Positions 54,455 through 64,000 of a stretch of DNA of 64,000 nt are shown here, piece by piece (the stretch's first letter is position 1; each line of letters starts with the position of its first letter). The translations under genes and the position numbers were made by a program. This DNA comes from Echiichthys vipera (lineage: Eukaryota > Chordata > Actinopteri > Perciformes > Trachinidae): positions 18,950,499-19,014,498 of the forward strand of contig OY829658.1 in NCBI GenBank assembly GCA_963691815.1. The letters run 5' to 3'. The notes beneath the pieces were generated by a model, which searched no databases, had not been told where the DNA came from, and saw only the letters and a program-made list of their open reading frames with translations.

Positions 54455-54895
54455 GGGCCAGTGTTGTACAGACGACCCGTTCTCACTCCCAATTCAAACA
54501 CGACAGCTTGGTCAGCATCTGAAACCGACGCGCAAAGCACCCTTTCAGCATCTGTATGGGTCATCTGTATGAGCAACTGCTTGACCACGGCGCTGAAAGA
54601 TGACATAGTATGGGAGGAAGGTAAGGGTGGTAGATGGGTCACCGTCAAACGCACACAGGACTTTCACTCATGGAACTGGTGTTTGTGTCCCATGTGAAAC
54701 CAAAAGTCAACAATACCTTGATGCTATTTATGTAACGTAGGCTCGTATTCGTAACTAACGTCTTCAACATGAGATATGTAACAAATAACAAAAAGTTAAC
54801 AAGTAGTTATTTTAACACAATGCATAATCTTTTCCTAAACTTAACCAAGTAGTTTTGTTTGATTAATTCGCTACCCTGAACATTGAAAAATGGCA
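54455..54895 (+). repeat. Dispersed repeat, copy 2 and flanking repeat DNA
   Basis: GGTGTTTGTGTCCCATGTGA followed by AACCAAAAGTCAAC (54680-54713) and TTTTCCTAAACTTAACCAAG followed by TAGTTTTGTTT (54831-54861) match copy 1 at 48.7 kb. The part 54477-54650 (CGTTCTCACTCCCAATTCAA and onward) probably belongs to the same mobile repeat. Ends not defined. Confidence 0.55.
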
Positions 54896-57332
54896 CCAAA
54901 GGGATACCCAGAGCGTGAAAACAATGATGCCAAGGGTCCAGCCCAAGCTGCCATATTTAATGAGTAAAGAGTGAAAATGTGTTGGTAAAGACCCTGCGCT
55001 GGACTGTCCTTTTGATCCCAATCCCAATGCCATCCTCTTGTATGACAGAATGACATAACTGTGATTAAGGCTTATTCACGCCACATCAGAATATTTGGGA
55101 TGAAAAAAAGGATGTAAATTATTTAAATGAACAGTTTTCTGTGCAGCAATTTTAATTCATTTTTTAAAATTCAAAACCAGTTTGATTAAGTTTGTTGTGC
55201 GCATTAAATAATTCAAGTGTCAAATAAATAATCTGAGGACATGTTATTTGAGGACAAACAGCAAGCTAGTAAAATGAAGAAAGCATAGAAATATGTGACG
55301 GCAGTGGAGCTCCTGGCTACATTCATAGAGCACAGCAGGAGGTATGTTCAGTAGTTTCATATTTTCCTATTGCAAATCTCCTCTGAAGAATTCACCTGAC
55401 TTAGTATGAAAGCTTTATGTTAAACAAAATCACATCTGTTCGGCCTACAGCTATCACACTTGTGCCTTTGTGCTTCCAAAGTCTGCAGTTTGTCTCAGGT
55501 TAGAACCCGCTCCTCGATCACATGTTGAAGGGATTCATACTGGAGCCACAGGGTGATGATTTATAGAACAAAAGGCATTCATTTTTTTTTTTTTTTCACA
55601 GTAAATCATTGATGAATTACACACTCATTGTCCATTTTCAGTATGTTTGTTATTACTTTTATTAATTATTATCATCGTCATCGTCATCAACATTATTCTT
55701 CAAGTTTAGCTGTGTAACAAACTTTTTCTTGGCTGTCAAAATATGTTGAAATATCATTCTTGCATGAAATAAAACCTAAACAATAAAGTACAGAAAGGTA
55801 GCAGAATAAAATACAACATGAGAAAGAAAATAACCTAAAAAATTACTATAAAAGCCATTCAACTGAATAGAGACACAATTCTACTAAAATATATTGGTTA
55901 AATGTACATAGTTGATGTATGTGTATGTGTGTGTGTGTGTGTGTGTGGGTGTGTTTGTGTCTGACCAATAATAAACTGGCCTTTCGCTCCCTTATCTCAC
56001 ACGTTTAATACTGTACATCCCAAAATGTACACTCAATCCGTACCACTGCTCTGTCTGTGTGTGTGTGTGTGTGTGTGTGTTGTCCCTTCCTTGGCAATAA
56101 GAACATAATAATTGGAGTGCAAGCAACAGCATAATTGTCTATAACACATTTTGACAAAGACAAAAATGAACAACAATGTAAACGCTGATGTGAAATGCCA
56201 TCAAACCTATATCAGGCACTCATTATTGAAGTAAAACATGTCATACGTGTCCTGCAGAACCTCATTTTTTTTAACCAAATTCTCTTGCATTTTTTGAGCC
56301 ATAAATTACAGCTGCAATGTTCTTCCAAAATTCCTACCAACATCAATATTTATTTATATTTTAGATATACACTATCCTTACATTACTGATGGGAGACGTT
56401 AATGTTAAGCTGGCAGACGCAACACAAGATATTTGGACAGGAAAAGGTTCTGCAGAGCACTTACAATATTAAAAAATGTGCATGAACATGAAAGTTTTCT
56501 TATCATGAAGACTCTTATTTTTTACTCCCAAAGTACAGGGAAAAGATTGTAACATTTTGGCATCAGAATTTGTCTCCAGCCCAAATCCTTGTGGTTCATC
56601 AAGACGGAAAAAAAAACAAAGGAAAAAACAATAGTTCATCCTGTTTCCTTTTGGACCTTTCCCACTGTTTCCTAGAAATCGCATGAAGATCTTAATGAAA
56701 GATCATTATCAAATGGGAGTCCCATTGGGTGACGAACTCACCTAAATCTGAGAAAATATGCACTTTGCTTCTAGCATGTCTTTGCAAGTTTACTGCTGGT
56801 GACAATTTCTTTCAAAAAAACCCAAAGCCCATTCAAGTAGGAGGGAAATTCAACCCCAACAAAGTCAACGTAAGCAGAAAGGTTGTCAGTTTTGGGATAA
56901 CTGAGTTATTCTCCACAGATTACGGTGTGACACAATCACTAAACTCCCATTTAAACCCCCTTAACCTGGCTACCAAGTGAGAATACCTTCATAAAGAGAT
57001 GCAGGAAAGTAGAGGAAAACAGAAGAAGAGTGGCAGAGGGAAGTAGTAACAAGTGGATAGATCAAAAGAAAGAGATGGAGACGTACATGTCAAATTAGTC
57101 ATCAGATGAGAAAGATACAAGTGATGCTGAAGTGAGGTAAAGGGACAACAGAAGAGAAGGGATGAATGGATACATAAACTTCATTTTATAAGCCCCTACA
57201 AGCGTCATTTGATCCATTTCTCCCTCTATACATCCACCTCCTGCCTGTATATTCTTCAAAGGCACCCATCGACCCATCTCAGCAGGTATCCCTCAATCCT
57301 TCCTTTTGTTCTGTCTATTATGAAAGCGCTGA
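54896..57332. other. Intergenic DNA or distal TRPS1 3' UTR
   Basis: Contains (TG)n at about 55920-55948 and 56055-56081. Possible minus-strand AATAAA signals lie at 55658-55663 and 56349-56354. Whether any of this is transcribed cannot be decided. Confidence 0.4.
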
Positions 57333-60300
57333 TTTATTCCTTTGCTTTTTTTTGCTACATTTACAAATGTAAACAGTTTCATTCCCCTTAAGAGATGCCC
57401 ATAACGAAAAAAAACAACAAAAAAAGCAAAATTCTAAGAAAAATGTTACACGTTAGCACAAGAGATTTCCTAGATTAAAGACAATTCAAATCAGATTCTT
57501 CTTTTGTTTTGTTACAGTCTGCTTTTTGACTTGGATTCATCAGTGTGACATGGATAGTGGAGCCATACGTGGTAAAGCACGGTGTTAAGCAAACTCTTCA
57601 GAGGCCAAAAATCCCTATGTGTGAAACTAGAATGGGGTGTGTGTCGGATACATCAATGTGTGTCCTCAAATAGTTTGACTGGTTTCTTTGCATTGATACT
57701 GCAGCAGTGAGAAGTCTTCTTACAAAAGCAGTGATTGTGATATAGAAAGGCCAACATAAACATGTCGCATCGTGTCGTTTGAAAGGTTTCTTAGCGTTTT
57801 AATGCGCTGGTTAGTGAGGGTTTTCTGGCGGTTAAGGCCTTGGTGTCTTTACATTTCTACAAGAAAGAAATCTCATCTTGCTGCTTGCATACAAAAAACA
57901 TCTTGACTTAATCCCCTAGAAAATGTATTAAAACATTGATAATAAACTCCTCTTCAGAACAATAAAACCTTAGAATGACCTTTACCATGGTATGGGCACT
58001 CTGGTGAAATGACTACATGCTATAATTCAGTTTCTATCTCCAAATAAACCAAATACACAGTGCAGAACTTCTTACTATTACATCTTTCATATAGGCATAT
58101 GTCTCAACATTCCTACATACATGCAACAATGAAAGATAGTTAACTAGTGATTGACAGTTAGCACAGCAACCAATTTCATTTTTTTTCTTCCTCATGTGTC
58201 TTGTTCATCAAGTTTGAACACGTATCTGACCAATTAGAAAGCTAGGCTGAAATCAAGCATTATAATGGTTGACTGGTGCTTGGGAATTAAACATAGCAGT
58301 CTGTTTACCCAACTCCTGCCCGACATGAAGCATAACTTACATAACCGTGTGATACAGACAGATATTCTCATTAGAAAAAAACTGTACATGTTACCAGGCA
58401 CTAGGCGGAATACTTTTCATTCATGTTTTTTGGATTAGCATAGAAAAATATCTTGTTCTCATTATTTTTCTTTCGGCCTATTATTACTTCCTTCAAAAGG
58501 AGTCTCTTGGTGATATATATATATATATGTTTTTTTTTTGTTTTCTAGCAACTAAGGCAGCAAGGCAGGAGAGGTGTTTCTATCTTTATAAAAATAAACA
58601 ATATGGCCACCGTGTTGATTCTGAAGAATAGGGGGACTTTGATGACCTGACTGTCACGACTCTCTTGATGTCAAAAATCAACAATGAAAATTTGAGTTTA
58701 AAGAGAGACTCGGGTCCTGTTCTTAACTTAAATACTGACTTAAAACCCAAAAGTGGGTAATGAATGAAAGTGGGATGAGTACGCTGGAATCTAAAGCAAC
58801 ATAATCCTTTTTACTTCAGTGAATTATAAAACGTAACTTTACAACATCATCTTCTGTTGTTTTTTTTTCAGTATTATTTAGGTCTAACGTGTAACAGTCC
58901 CCATCCATAAAGAAGGAAACATATTTTGCAGATTTTATAAGACGCTAACATGCTACATAGAGGTAACCTACCAACTCTCAGAAATACGAGATAGGCTGAA
59001 TAAAACACTGTAGGCAAGAAGCTCCGTTACTCAACACAGAGCAAGTTCATACAGTTCACCCAAATAATTGATCCTTATGATAAAATGTAGGGTTGATATC
59101 CCCAAGTTCCTATGTCTCTCTATAAAACCATGTAACCTAACAACAAGTGACAGACATAAAGAAACAAAAATACTAAGACCATTTTGACCTATCAACACAT
59201 AAAGAACAAAATAAGAACATACATAAGAGAACGTTATGTTAAAACCGACCTTAACATGTAATAATAATGTGTCACATGCTATGAAACGGGTGAGTTGGTG
59301 TGCAACACGTGTGACCCCTGAGGACGGAAATACCGCGCGCAAGCCTTCATTATGTTTACATCATCGTGCGGGGACAGACGCATTCCATTTGCTCCTTACA
59401 CACACAAACGCTATTACACAAATGCACACATACACACAAAGCCCCCTCTTTTTGCTGTACCATTTCTGTTAGACGGCTGTTATCAATGCAACAAGTGTCC
59501 TTAAGAACACAAACAACAAATAGCTCAAAAAGAAAAAAATAACTCAAATAGACTAATTCTTATAGTACCATTTCCTGCAAAAAAAGCATTATTTGCCTTT
59601 ACAAAATAACATATTATATAGGAAAGTGTAGCAAATTGCATGTTTTGTACTATAACATCGTAATTATTATTATTACCATTATACCATTATCATTAATATA
59701 AATGTTAAGCAGGTTAATAGATGGTTGTTCTATGAGGCAGGCAGCCAGGCACGTAGCTAGTATCATGGCACGGAGGAAGGTAGAAAATAATGTCACTTGG
59801 TTTGATCCAGATGGATGAAGAGAACACTTCGGTCCGGAATTACTCCGGTGTCACCAGTTGAGACTGGCTTTAAGCAGTTCAAAAAGTCAAATCAAACCCA
59901 ACAGTCTCCCATTTTGGGCCACTCTGCTAGTTTCAGAAACAACAGGGCACAAGTGAAATAATCCAACTGATCCCTTTTTTGTACCAAGGGTAACACCAGC
60001 TCAATTGCAGCCATGAACACACTGGTTCAACTCTGGACAGTTTTAAAGAGTCAAAATAAGTTTTGGTTTTGGATCCGTTGCACAGCGGTATAACAGTCAA
60101 AAACAGGCTCTGGGCCAGAACAAAGTAGTTCTAACCAGATCAGATCTGGTTATACCGAGACGCTGGTTTGGACCAGCTCAGGGATCAGTTTAGCATGGTG
60201 CATATTAACAGATCAGCTCTGTTCAGTTAAAGTGTTTTGCTTCTAGCATTTCTTTTTTGTTTTGTTTTTTTTGTTTGCTCTGCTGCATGGTGGCTGTGCA

Positions 60301-60709
60301 AGTGCTGAGCTCCTCAAACTCATCCTAAAATATGAGAACAGTCCAACTTTCAGTCGAGCTTCAAATCCTCTTATTTGGAAAGCACATGAAGTGGCTGTTT
60401 ATTAAAAGGTGATTTCAGCTTCATGCCTGAACTGTTGTTGAATACTTGCCACAGAGCCGTCAAGTGACAGTCACACAAACACAGGATTCAGGCTATTTTG
60501 CCAAACTGTCCCTGTAGCAGTTCAGCGGGATCCTATGATTATTTTTGACCATTTGTCAGTTGAGTGCTTCCAGCATAAGGATGTGTTCCATTTAGTGCCC
60601 AGGAAAGGCCCATTTTGACATGAGCTAGCCTCCAGGAACGTGGAGGCAGACAGCTTATTTGTTCAATAAAACACAATCTTAAAGGTTTGTTTGAGTCAAA
60701 GGCATCAGA
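57333..60709 (-). other. TRPS1: Putative TRPS1 3' UTR, extent unresolved
   Basis: It directly follows the TRPS1 stop codon and is free of recognised transposons, in contrast to most of the window. The human gene has a 3' UTR of several kilobases (known from the family). The left limit is set only by a minus-strand AATAAA at 57333-57338. A nearer AATAAA lies at 60398-60403, so the transcript may be much shorter. A small (AT)n run is at 58515-58528. Confidence 0.4.
60398..60403 (-). terminator. Candidate poly(A) signal AATAAA
   Basis: First AATAAA on the minus strand after the TRPS1 stop, about 306 bases downstream, followed by CTTCATGTGCTTTCC, a weak GU-rich element. Alternative more distal signals exist. 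Confidence 0.35.
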
Positions 60710-62305
60710 TTAATTGCTCTCTGTGTTCTCCTGTAAGTCTTTAGATTCTGCAACAGTCGTGACCTCTGTGGTTTCTGCGATGTCCTCATTACTTTCTGAC
60801 ACCATCTCATCTCCCAGCTCCTGGTTTGTGATGTCATGGCCTTCTCCTTCTAGCTCCTTTTCAACCTTTGTTTCATTGTCAGTGCCATCGTTGCCTGTAG
60901 TTTCTTTTGCTCCATGACAAACTCCTATGACATCGTTGCTTTCATCTGCGATCGTGCTATGATCACCGTCATCGTTTTCGTCTGGCGTCGCATTCTGACA
61001 CTTGCTTTCTGACATCACTGCGGCGTTCTGAATTAGGTCGTCTTGCGCGGGACCCCTCGTTTGTGACGTTTTGTCAGTGTACCTGTGTAAGCCCCTCTGT
61101 ATGTGTGTGGTAAAATCATAGCGATCCGCACATACGTGGAGGCAAAAACTGCATTGGTATGGTCCCTGGTCACCATGGCAACTCATGTGCAGAGCATACA
61201 TGACCTCGTCCAGGAAGTAGATCCCACAGTGGATGCAGCGGTTGGTGAGGTCATCCTGCGTGGCCACGTCCACCACTGTGCGATTTAATGGGACACCTTT
61301 TGTCGAATACTCCTTCTCCTCCTTTTCTGTCTCCTCCCTCTGGTTGCCTCCTTCATCTATCCTCTCCTCCTCCTCCTCTTTCTCCCCTTTCCAGTTCTCT
61401 CTCAACCTCTCCGCTAGTGGCGACTCTTGCCTTCTCCTCTCTGGGCCATTTGTCGACATGTGTACATTTGCAGCACTTGTATCTCTTTGTCTTATTGCAA
61501 GATCCAAAGGAGCATCATTTTCTAATGACGGGGATGAGGTCTGGGAGTGAAGAGGAGGAGGAGGATAGTGAGGAGGAGCTGGGGGAGGGGGAAGAGGAGA
61601 GAACGGAGAGGCGCAGTAAGGCACCGTGTAGTTTTGCTGATGATGCTGTACCATTGCACCAAGATAATGAGCGCTATTTCCAAGGCTACCAGGGCTACTT
61701 AGATTACTGATGCTACCAGAAACCCCAGAGGTGGCTGCCATCTTATACTTGGTCCAGAACCTGAGCCAATCTGACTCAGGGGTCAAATCAGGCGAGAGGG
61801 TTAATGGTAGGGGCAAGGAGAAAAGGGGGTACTGATACTTTTCAATGGGTGAACCAGGAGGCGAATAGCTAGACGGTTTAGATGGACGCATGTACTTTTC
61901 AATCGGACTGCCTCTTTCTGAACCCCCTCCTCCTTTACCTCCCTCTACTTTTGATAGTAAAACTCCTTCAGCAATCCCCCCGTTGCCCTCAGCTACCAAT
62001 GAGGAGGGGGTGTGTGAGGGGAGGAGCAAAGGAGGCATGCGTCGATGGATCTCCAATGTTTGATTGGCGAGGAAGGCTTGAGTGGATCGGGGTGAGCGTG
62101 AGCGAGGGGAAGGCTGCTGGTTTTTTATTGATGCACAGCTTCTGTCTGACTCCTCACCATTCACACGCTCCTCTATGGTGATGCGTTGTTGCTTGGGGGC
62201 GGGGGTCTCAGATGACAGCGAATCGGGGTTGAGGCGCTTTCTGGTTCGGCGTCGGATGATTTGTTCACCGTTGTTCTGCTTTATGATGTTTAGAGGTCTG
62301 GGTGT
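60710..62305 (-). CDS. TRPS1: TRPS1 last coding exon (transcriptional repressor GATA-binding 1)
   Basis: TRPS1 is a nuclear repressor that binds GATA sites and works in skeletal and hair development. This exon codes 531 residues and a TAA stop, entering in phase 0 with TPRPLNIIKQNNGEQIIRRR, which in other vertebrates follows the GATA finger directly. Its basic tail RRRTRKR is at residues 18-24. Conserved blocks: NQTLEIHRRM (81-90), two GSPIEKY boxes (132-138, 151-157), DWLRFWTKYK (179-188) and PLDLAI (266-271, resembling a CtBP-binding PxDLS motif). Two Ikaros-like fingers lie at 357-407: C-x2-C-x12-H-x3-H and C-x2-C-x12-H-x5-H, a pair used for protein contacts in this family. Odd features are a proline-rich insert (234-253), a glutamate-rich insert (308-332) and a 122-residue acidic tail after the fingers, where the human protein has only about a dozen. 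The GATA finger itself is outside the window. Confidence 0.95.
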   Translation of the reverse strand, partial: TPRPLNIIKQNNGEQIIRRRTRKRLNPDSLSSETPAPKQQRITIEERVNGEESDRSCASIKNQQPSPRSRSPRSTQAFLANQTLEIHRRMPPLLLPSHTPSSLVAEGNGGIAEGVLLSKVEGGKGGGGSERGSPIEKYMRPSKPSSYSPPGSPIEKYQYPLFSLPLPLTLSPDLTPESDWLRFWTKYKMAATSGVSGSISNLSSPGSLGNSAHYLGAMVQHHQQNYTVPYCASPFSPLPPPPAPPHYPPPPLHSQTSSPSLENDAPLDLAIRQRDTSAANVHMSTNGPERRRQESPLAERLRENWKGEKEEEEERIDEGGNQREETEKEEKEYSTKGVPLNRTVVDVATQDDLTNRCIHCGIYFLDEVMYALHMSCHGDQGPYQCSFCLHVCADRYDFTTHIQRGLHRYTDKTSQTRGPAQDDLIQNAAVMSESKCQNATPDENDDGDHSTIADESNDVIGVCHGAKETTGNDGTDNETKVEKELEGEGHDITNQELGDEMVSESNEDIAETTEVTTVAESKDLQENTESN

Positions 62306-62330
62306 CTGCAAGATTAAGGAAACATAGAAG
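62306..62330 (-). other. TRPS1: 3' splice site of the TRPS1 last exon
   Basis: On the minus strand TTTCCTTAATCTTGCAG precedes ACACCCAGACC, the first codons of the exon. The polypyrimidine tract is moderate. Similarity to TRPS1 starts exactly at this point, and the 36 open codons further upstream are hydrophobic intron translation. Confidence 0.93.
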
Positions 62331-64000
62331 AATATGGACAAAATTAAGAGGATTATATAACATTTTGAATACATCAAGTGATGATTCATTTTCCTGTTTG
62401 AACATTTTCCCATAAATTATCTGACGGTATTTATCTGTCAAAATACATATCCCAGAATAATTTGACTGTGATACATTTCACAACAAAAAATAGTGTTTGA
62501 ATATAAAGTCATTTGAAATTTGGTGAAATAGTTGCACCTTGGCTGACTGAAGCCTACTTTATGACAACTAGAAAAGTTTTCTCAGTGAAGCTAACAATGG
62601 TAGATGAAAGTTTTAAAAGTCTCATTTCATATGGACTTGACCAAAGTAGAATTAACTGACATGCTAAAAAAGACATATCAAGCAAGCCCACGGGATGTAG
62701 TTTTTGCCCTTACCACAAGGGGGAGCACTTACATCTGATGTAAATGGAGTTTGCCCTGAAAGACTCACCTTTTAGTTTATTGATAGATCCCTCATAAATA
62801 CTTGAAACTACACCTTGCATGCATTTCTAACATATAATTTGCCACAGGGATTAAGAAAGTATTATTAAGATTATTATAAATTATAAATGGTGACCTCTAC
62901 ACAGCCTTAAATAAAAATTATGTCAAAACTGAACTGCCACAAAATAAAAAGTTTTTCAAGCCTCAATTTGAGTTTATCGGAATGTTCACTGCAATGCAGG
63001 GAAAATGTATTTGACTTTCTGTACACTATATTTCACAAAGAGCAAAGGGCCTTGTTTTTGAGTACATGGTTGTAACTCCCGTATGTCTCTAGAAACCCCC
63101 CACTGTGTATGTACGTGTGTAAGTTATAGTGATAGAGGGAAAGGATAGAGGAACATGGATGAATGAAAGGGCGAAAAAAAGGGCAATAAACCTCACTATG
63201 TCTATGCTGGCAATAACTTATGGTTATGTATGTGCCTATTTAGATAGCCCTTATGTCTGCGTCAGTCTAGTGAAGTCATCATCAGTCATTGGAGAACTGC
63301 AACTGAAACTATTTAAGTCATTCTTAGCATCAAACCAGAGATGTTTTTTGTTTCTACCTGAAGAGGACCAAGGAGAAGAAAATGTAAAGATAGGAGTAGA
63401 GGGGAGAATGAAGGAGGTGAAATGAATGAGAATGGGAGAAAGAGTGATACATGGGGATGAGAGGAGGAAGAGGTAGATGGAGTGGGCATGAAAGAAAGAG
63501 GAAAGAGGGGGAGGGAGGGAGGGACTAGAGTGAATACAGGAGGATGGCTGAGGAGAAAAGAAGCAAAGAAATAGGGTGAAACTGTCCAAAGCTATGCCCT
63601 ATTTCCAGACTATATACTTATATCAGAATCTACATAATCCCAGAGAGAAGGGAGAAAAAGTAGCCTGGCGATCAATTTATAGGTTTGATCTAAACAGTTT
63701 TCTCTCCTGTGTTTAGGACTTACAAATAGGTGAAAAAAGGTTTTCTGGGATAATCTTTTAAAGTTGCTTTATTTTCATCTGGGAAGACAGGTGAAAGCGT
63801 TTTTTGTATGTTTCAAATGTTTTGTTGTTGTAATACTCATTTTGGCCTCAAGAGGCGGAAGTGCGCTACTACCCCTTGTTCTCAAAAGGACTAAAAGCAT
63901 TCATGTTTCCTTCCAGCTGAGTTTAAATTTCTTCATACACCCTTAAAAAAAGTAACCTACCTGTATATTATGTACAGGTAAGGTAACTACCAACCTTGAG
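62306..64000 (-). other. TRPS1: TRPS1 intron, partial
   Basis: No exon with a GATA finger (C-x2-C ... CNACGL) appears on the minus strand up to the window edge, so the intron is longer than 1.69 kb. It is AT-rich, with a purine-rich tract on the plus strand at about 63370-63570 and a CCACAAGGGGGAGCAC repeat-like phrase at 62713. Confidence 0.85.

Noticed and set aside
60714..62327. Plus-strand frames opposite TRPS1
   Set aside because: Antisense to the conserved exon; no independent support.
62306..62413. ATG and 36 codons open upstream of the TRPS1 exon
   Set aside because: Hydrophobic translation of intron sequence; a consensus acceptor AG sits exactly where TRPS1 similarity begins.
62306..64000. 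Search for the GATA zinc-finger exon
   Set aside because: No C-x2-C ... CNACGL pattern on the minus strand in this interval.

Overview
The window looks like nuclear DNA of a ray-finned (teleost) fish. Reasons: a vertebrate TRPS1 exon with spliced structure, long (TG)n/(CA)n arrays, AT-rich non-coding DNA, and several transposon types typical of fish genomes (Tc1-like, hAT, a TTAA-flanked element, Penelope-like, non-LTR and SINE fragments). I see no prokaryotic-style gene, CRISPR array, tRNA or rRNA gene. The species cannot be told from the sequence alone.

Only one host gene is supported. On the minus strand, 60710-62305 is the last coding exon of TRPS1, a GATA-type transcriptional repressor with two Ikaros-like C-terminal zinc fingers. 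It has a clear 3' splice site at its right edge, and its intron fills the window to 64000. The GATA-finger exon must lie beyond the window. To the left is the probable 3' UTR (60709 down to an undetermined point), then about 57 kb of intergenic DNA downstream of TRPS1.

Layout from left to right: 1-3.2 kb intergenic DNA with a 78-bp minisatellite; 3.2-4.6 kb a broken Penelope-like element; 5.6-6.9 kb a broken Tc1-like element, with a second Tc1-like remnant at 7.4-7.9 kb; 8.6-9.2 kb a short TIR element; 11-16.4 kb microsatellites plus a repeat interrupted by a MITE; 18.7-21.1 kb an old repeat split by a 1.8-kb TIR insertion; 27.0 and 29.1 kb copies of a fish SINE-like repeat in opposite orientations; 30.5-31.5 kb a possible TIR element; 39.1-41.4 kb a hAT element with target-site duplication that contains a second hAT; 41.6-42.0 kb a LINE reverse-transcriptase tail; 44.6-45.3 kb a TTAA-bounded element carrying one exon with a splice donor; 48.7 and 54.7 kb two copies of another dispersed repeat; 57-64 kb the TRPS1 locus.

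None of the transposon proteins looks intact. I found no convincing undescribed biological system. The points most worth a second look are the 122-residue acidic C-terminal extension of this TRPS1, the nested hAT pair, the TTAA element with a retained 5' exon, and the insertions that can be dated relative to each other by interrupted repeats. Family comparisons were made from memory, without database searches.
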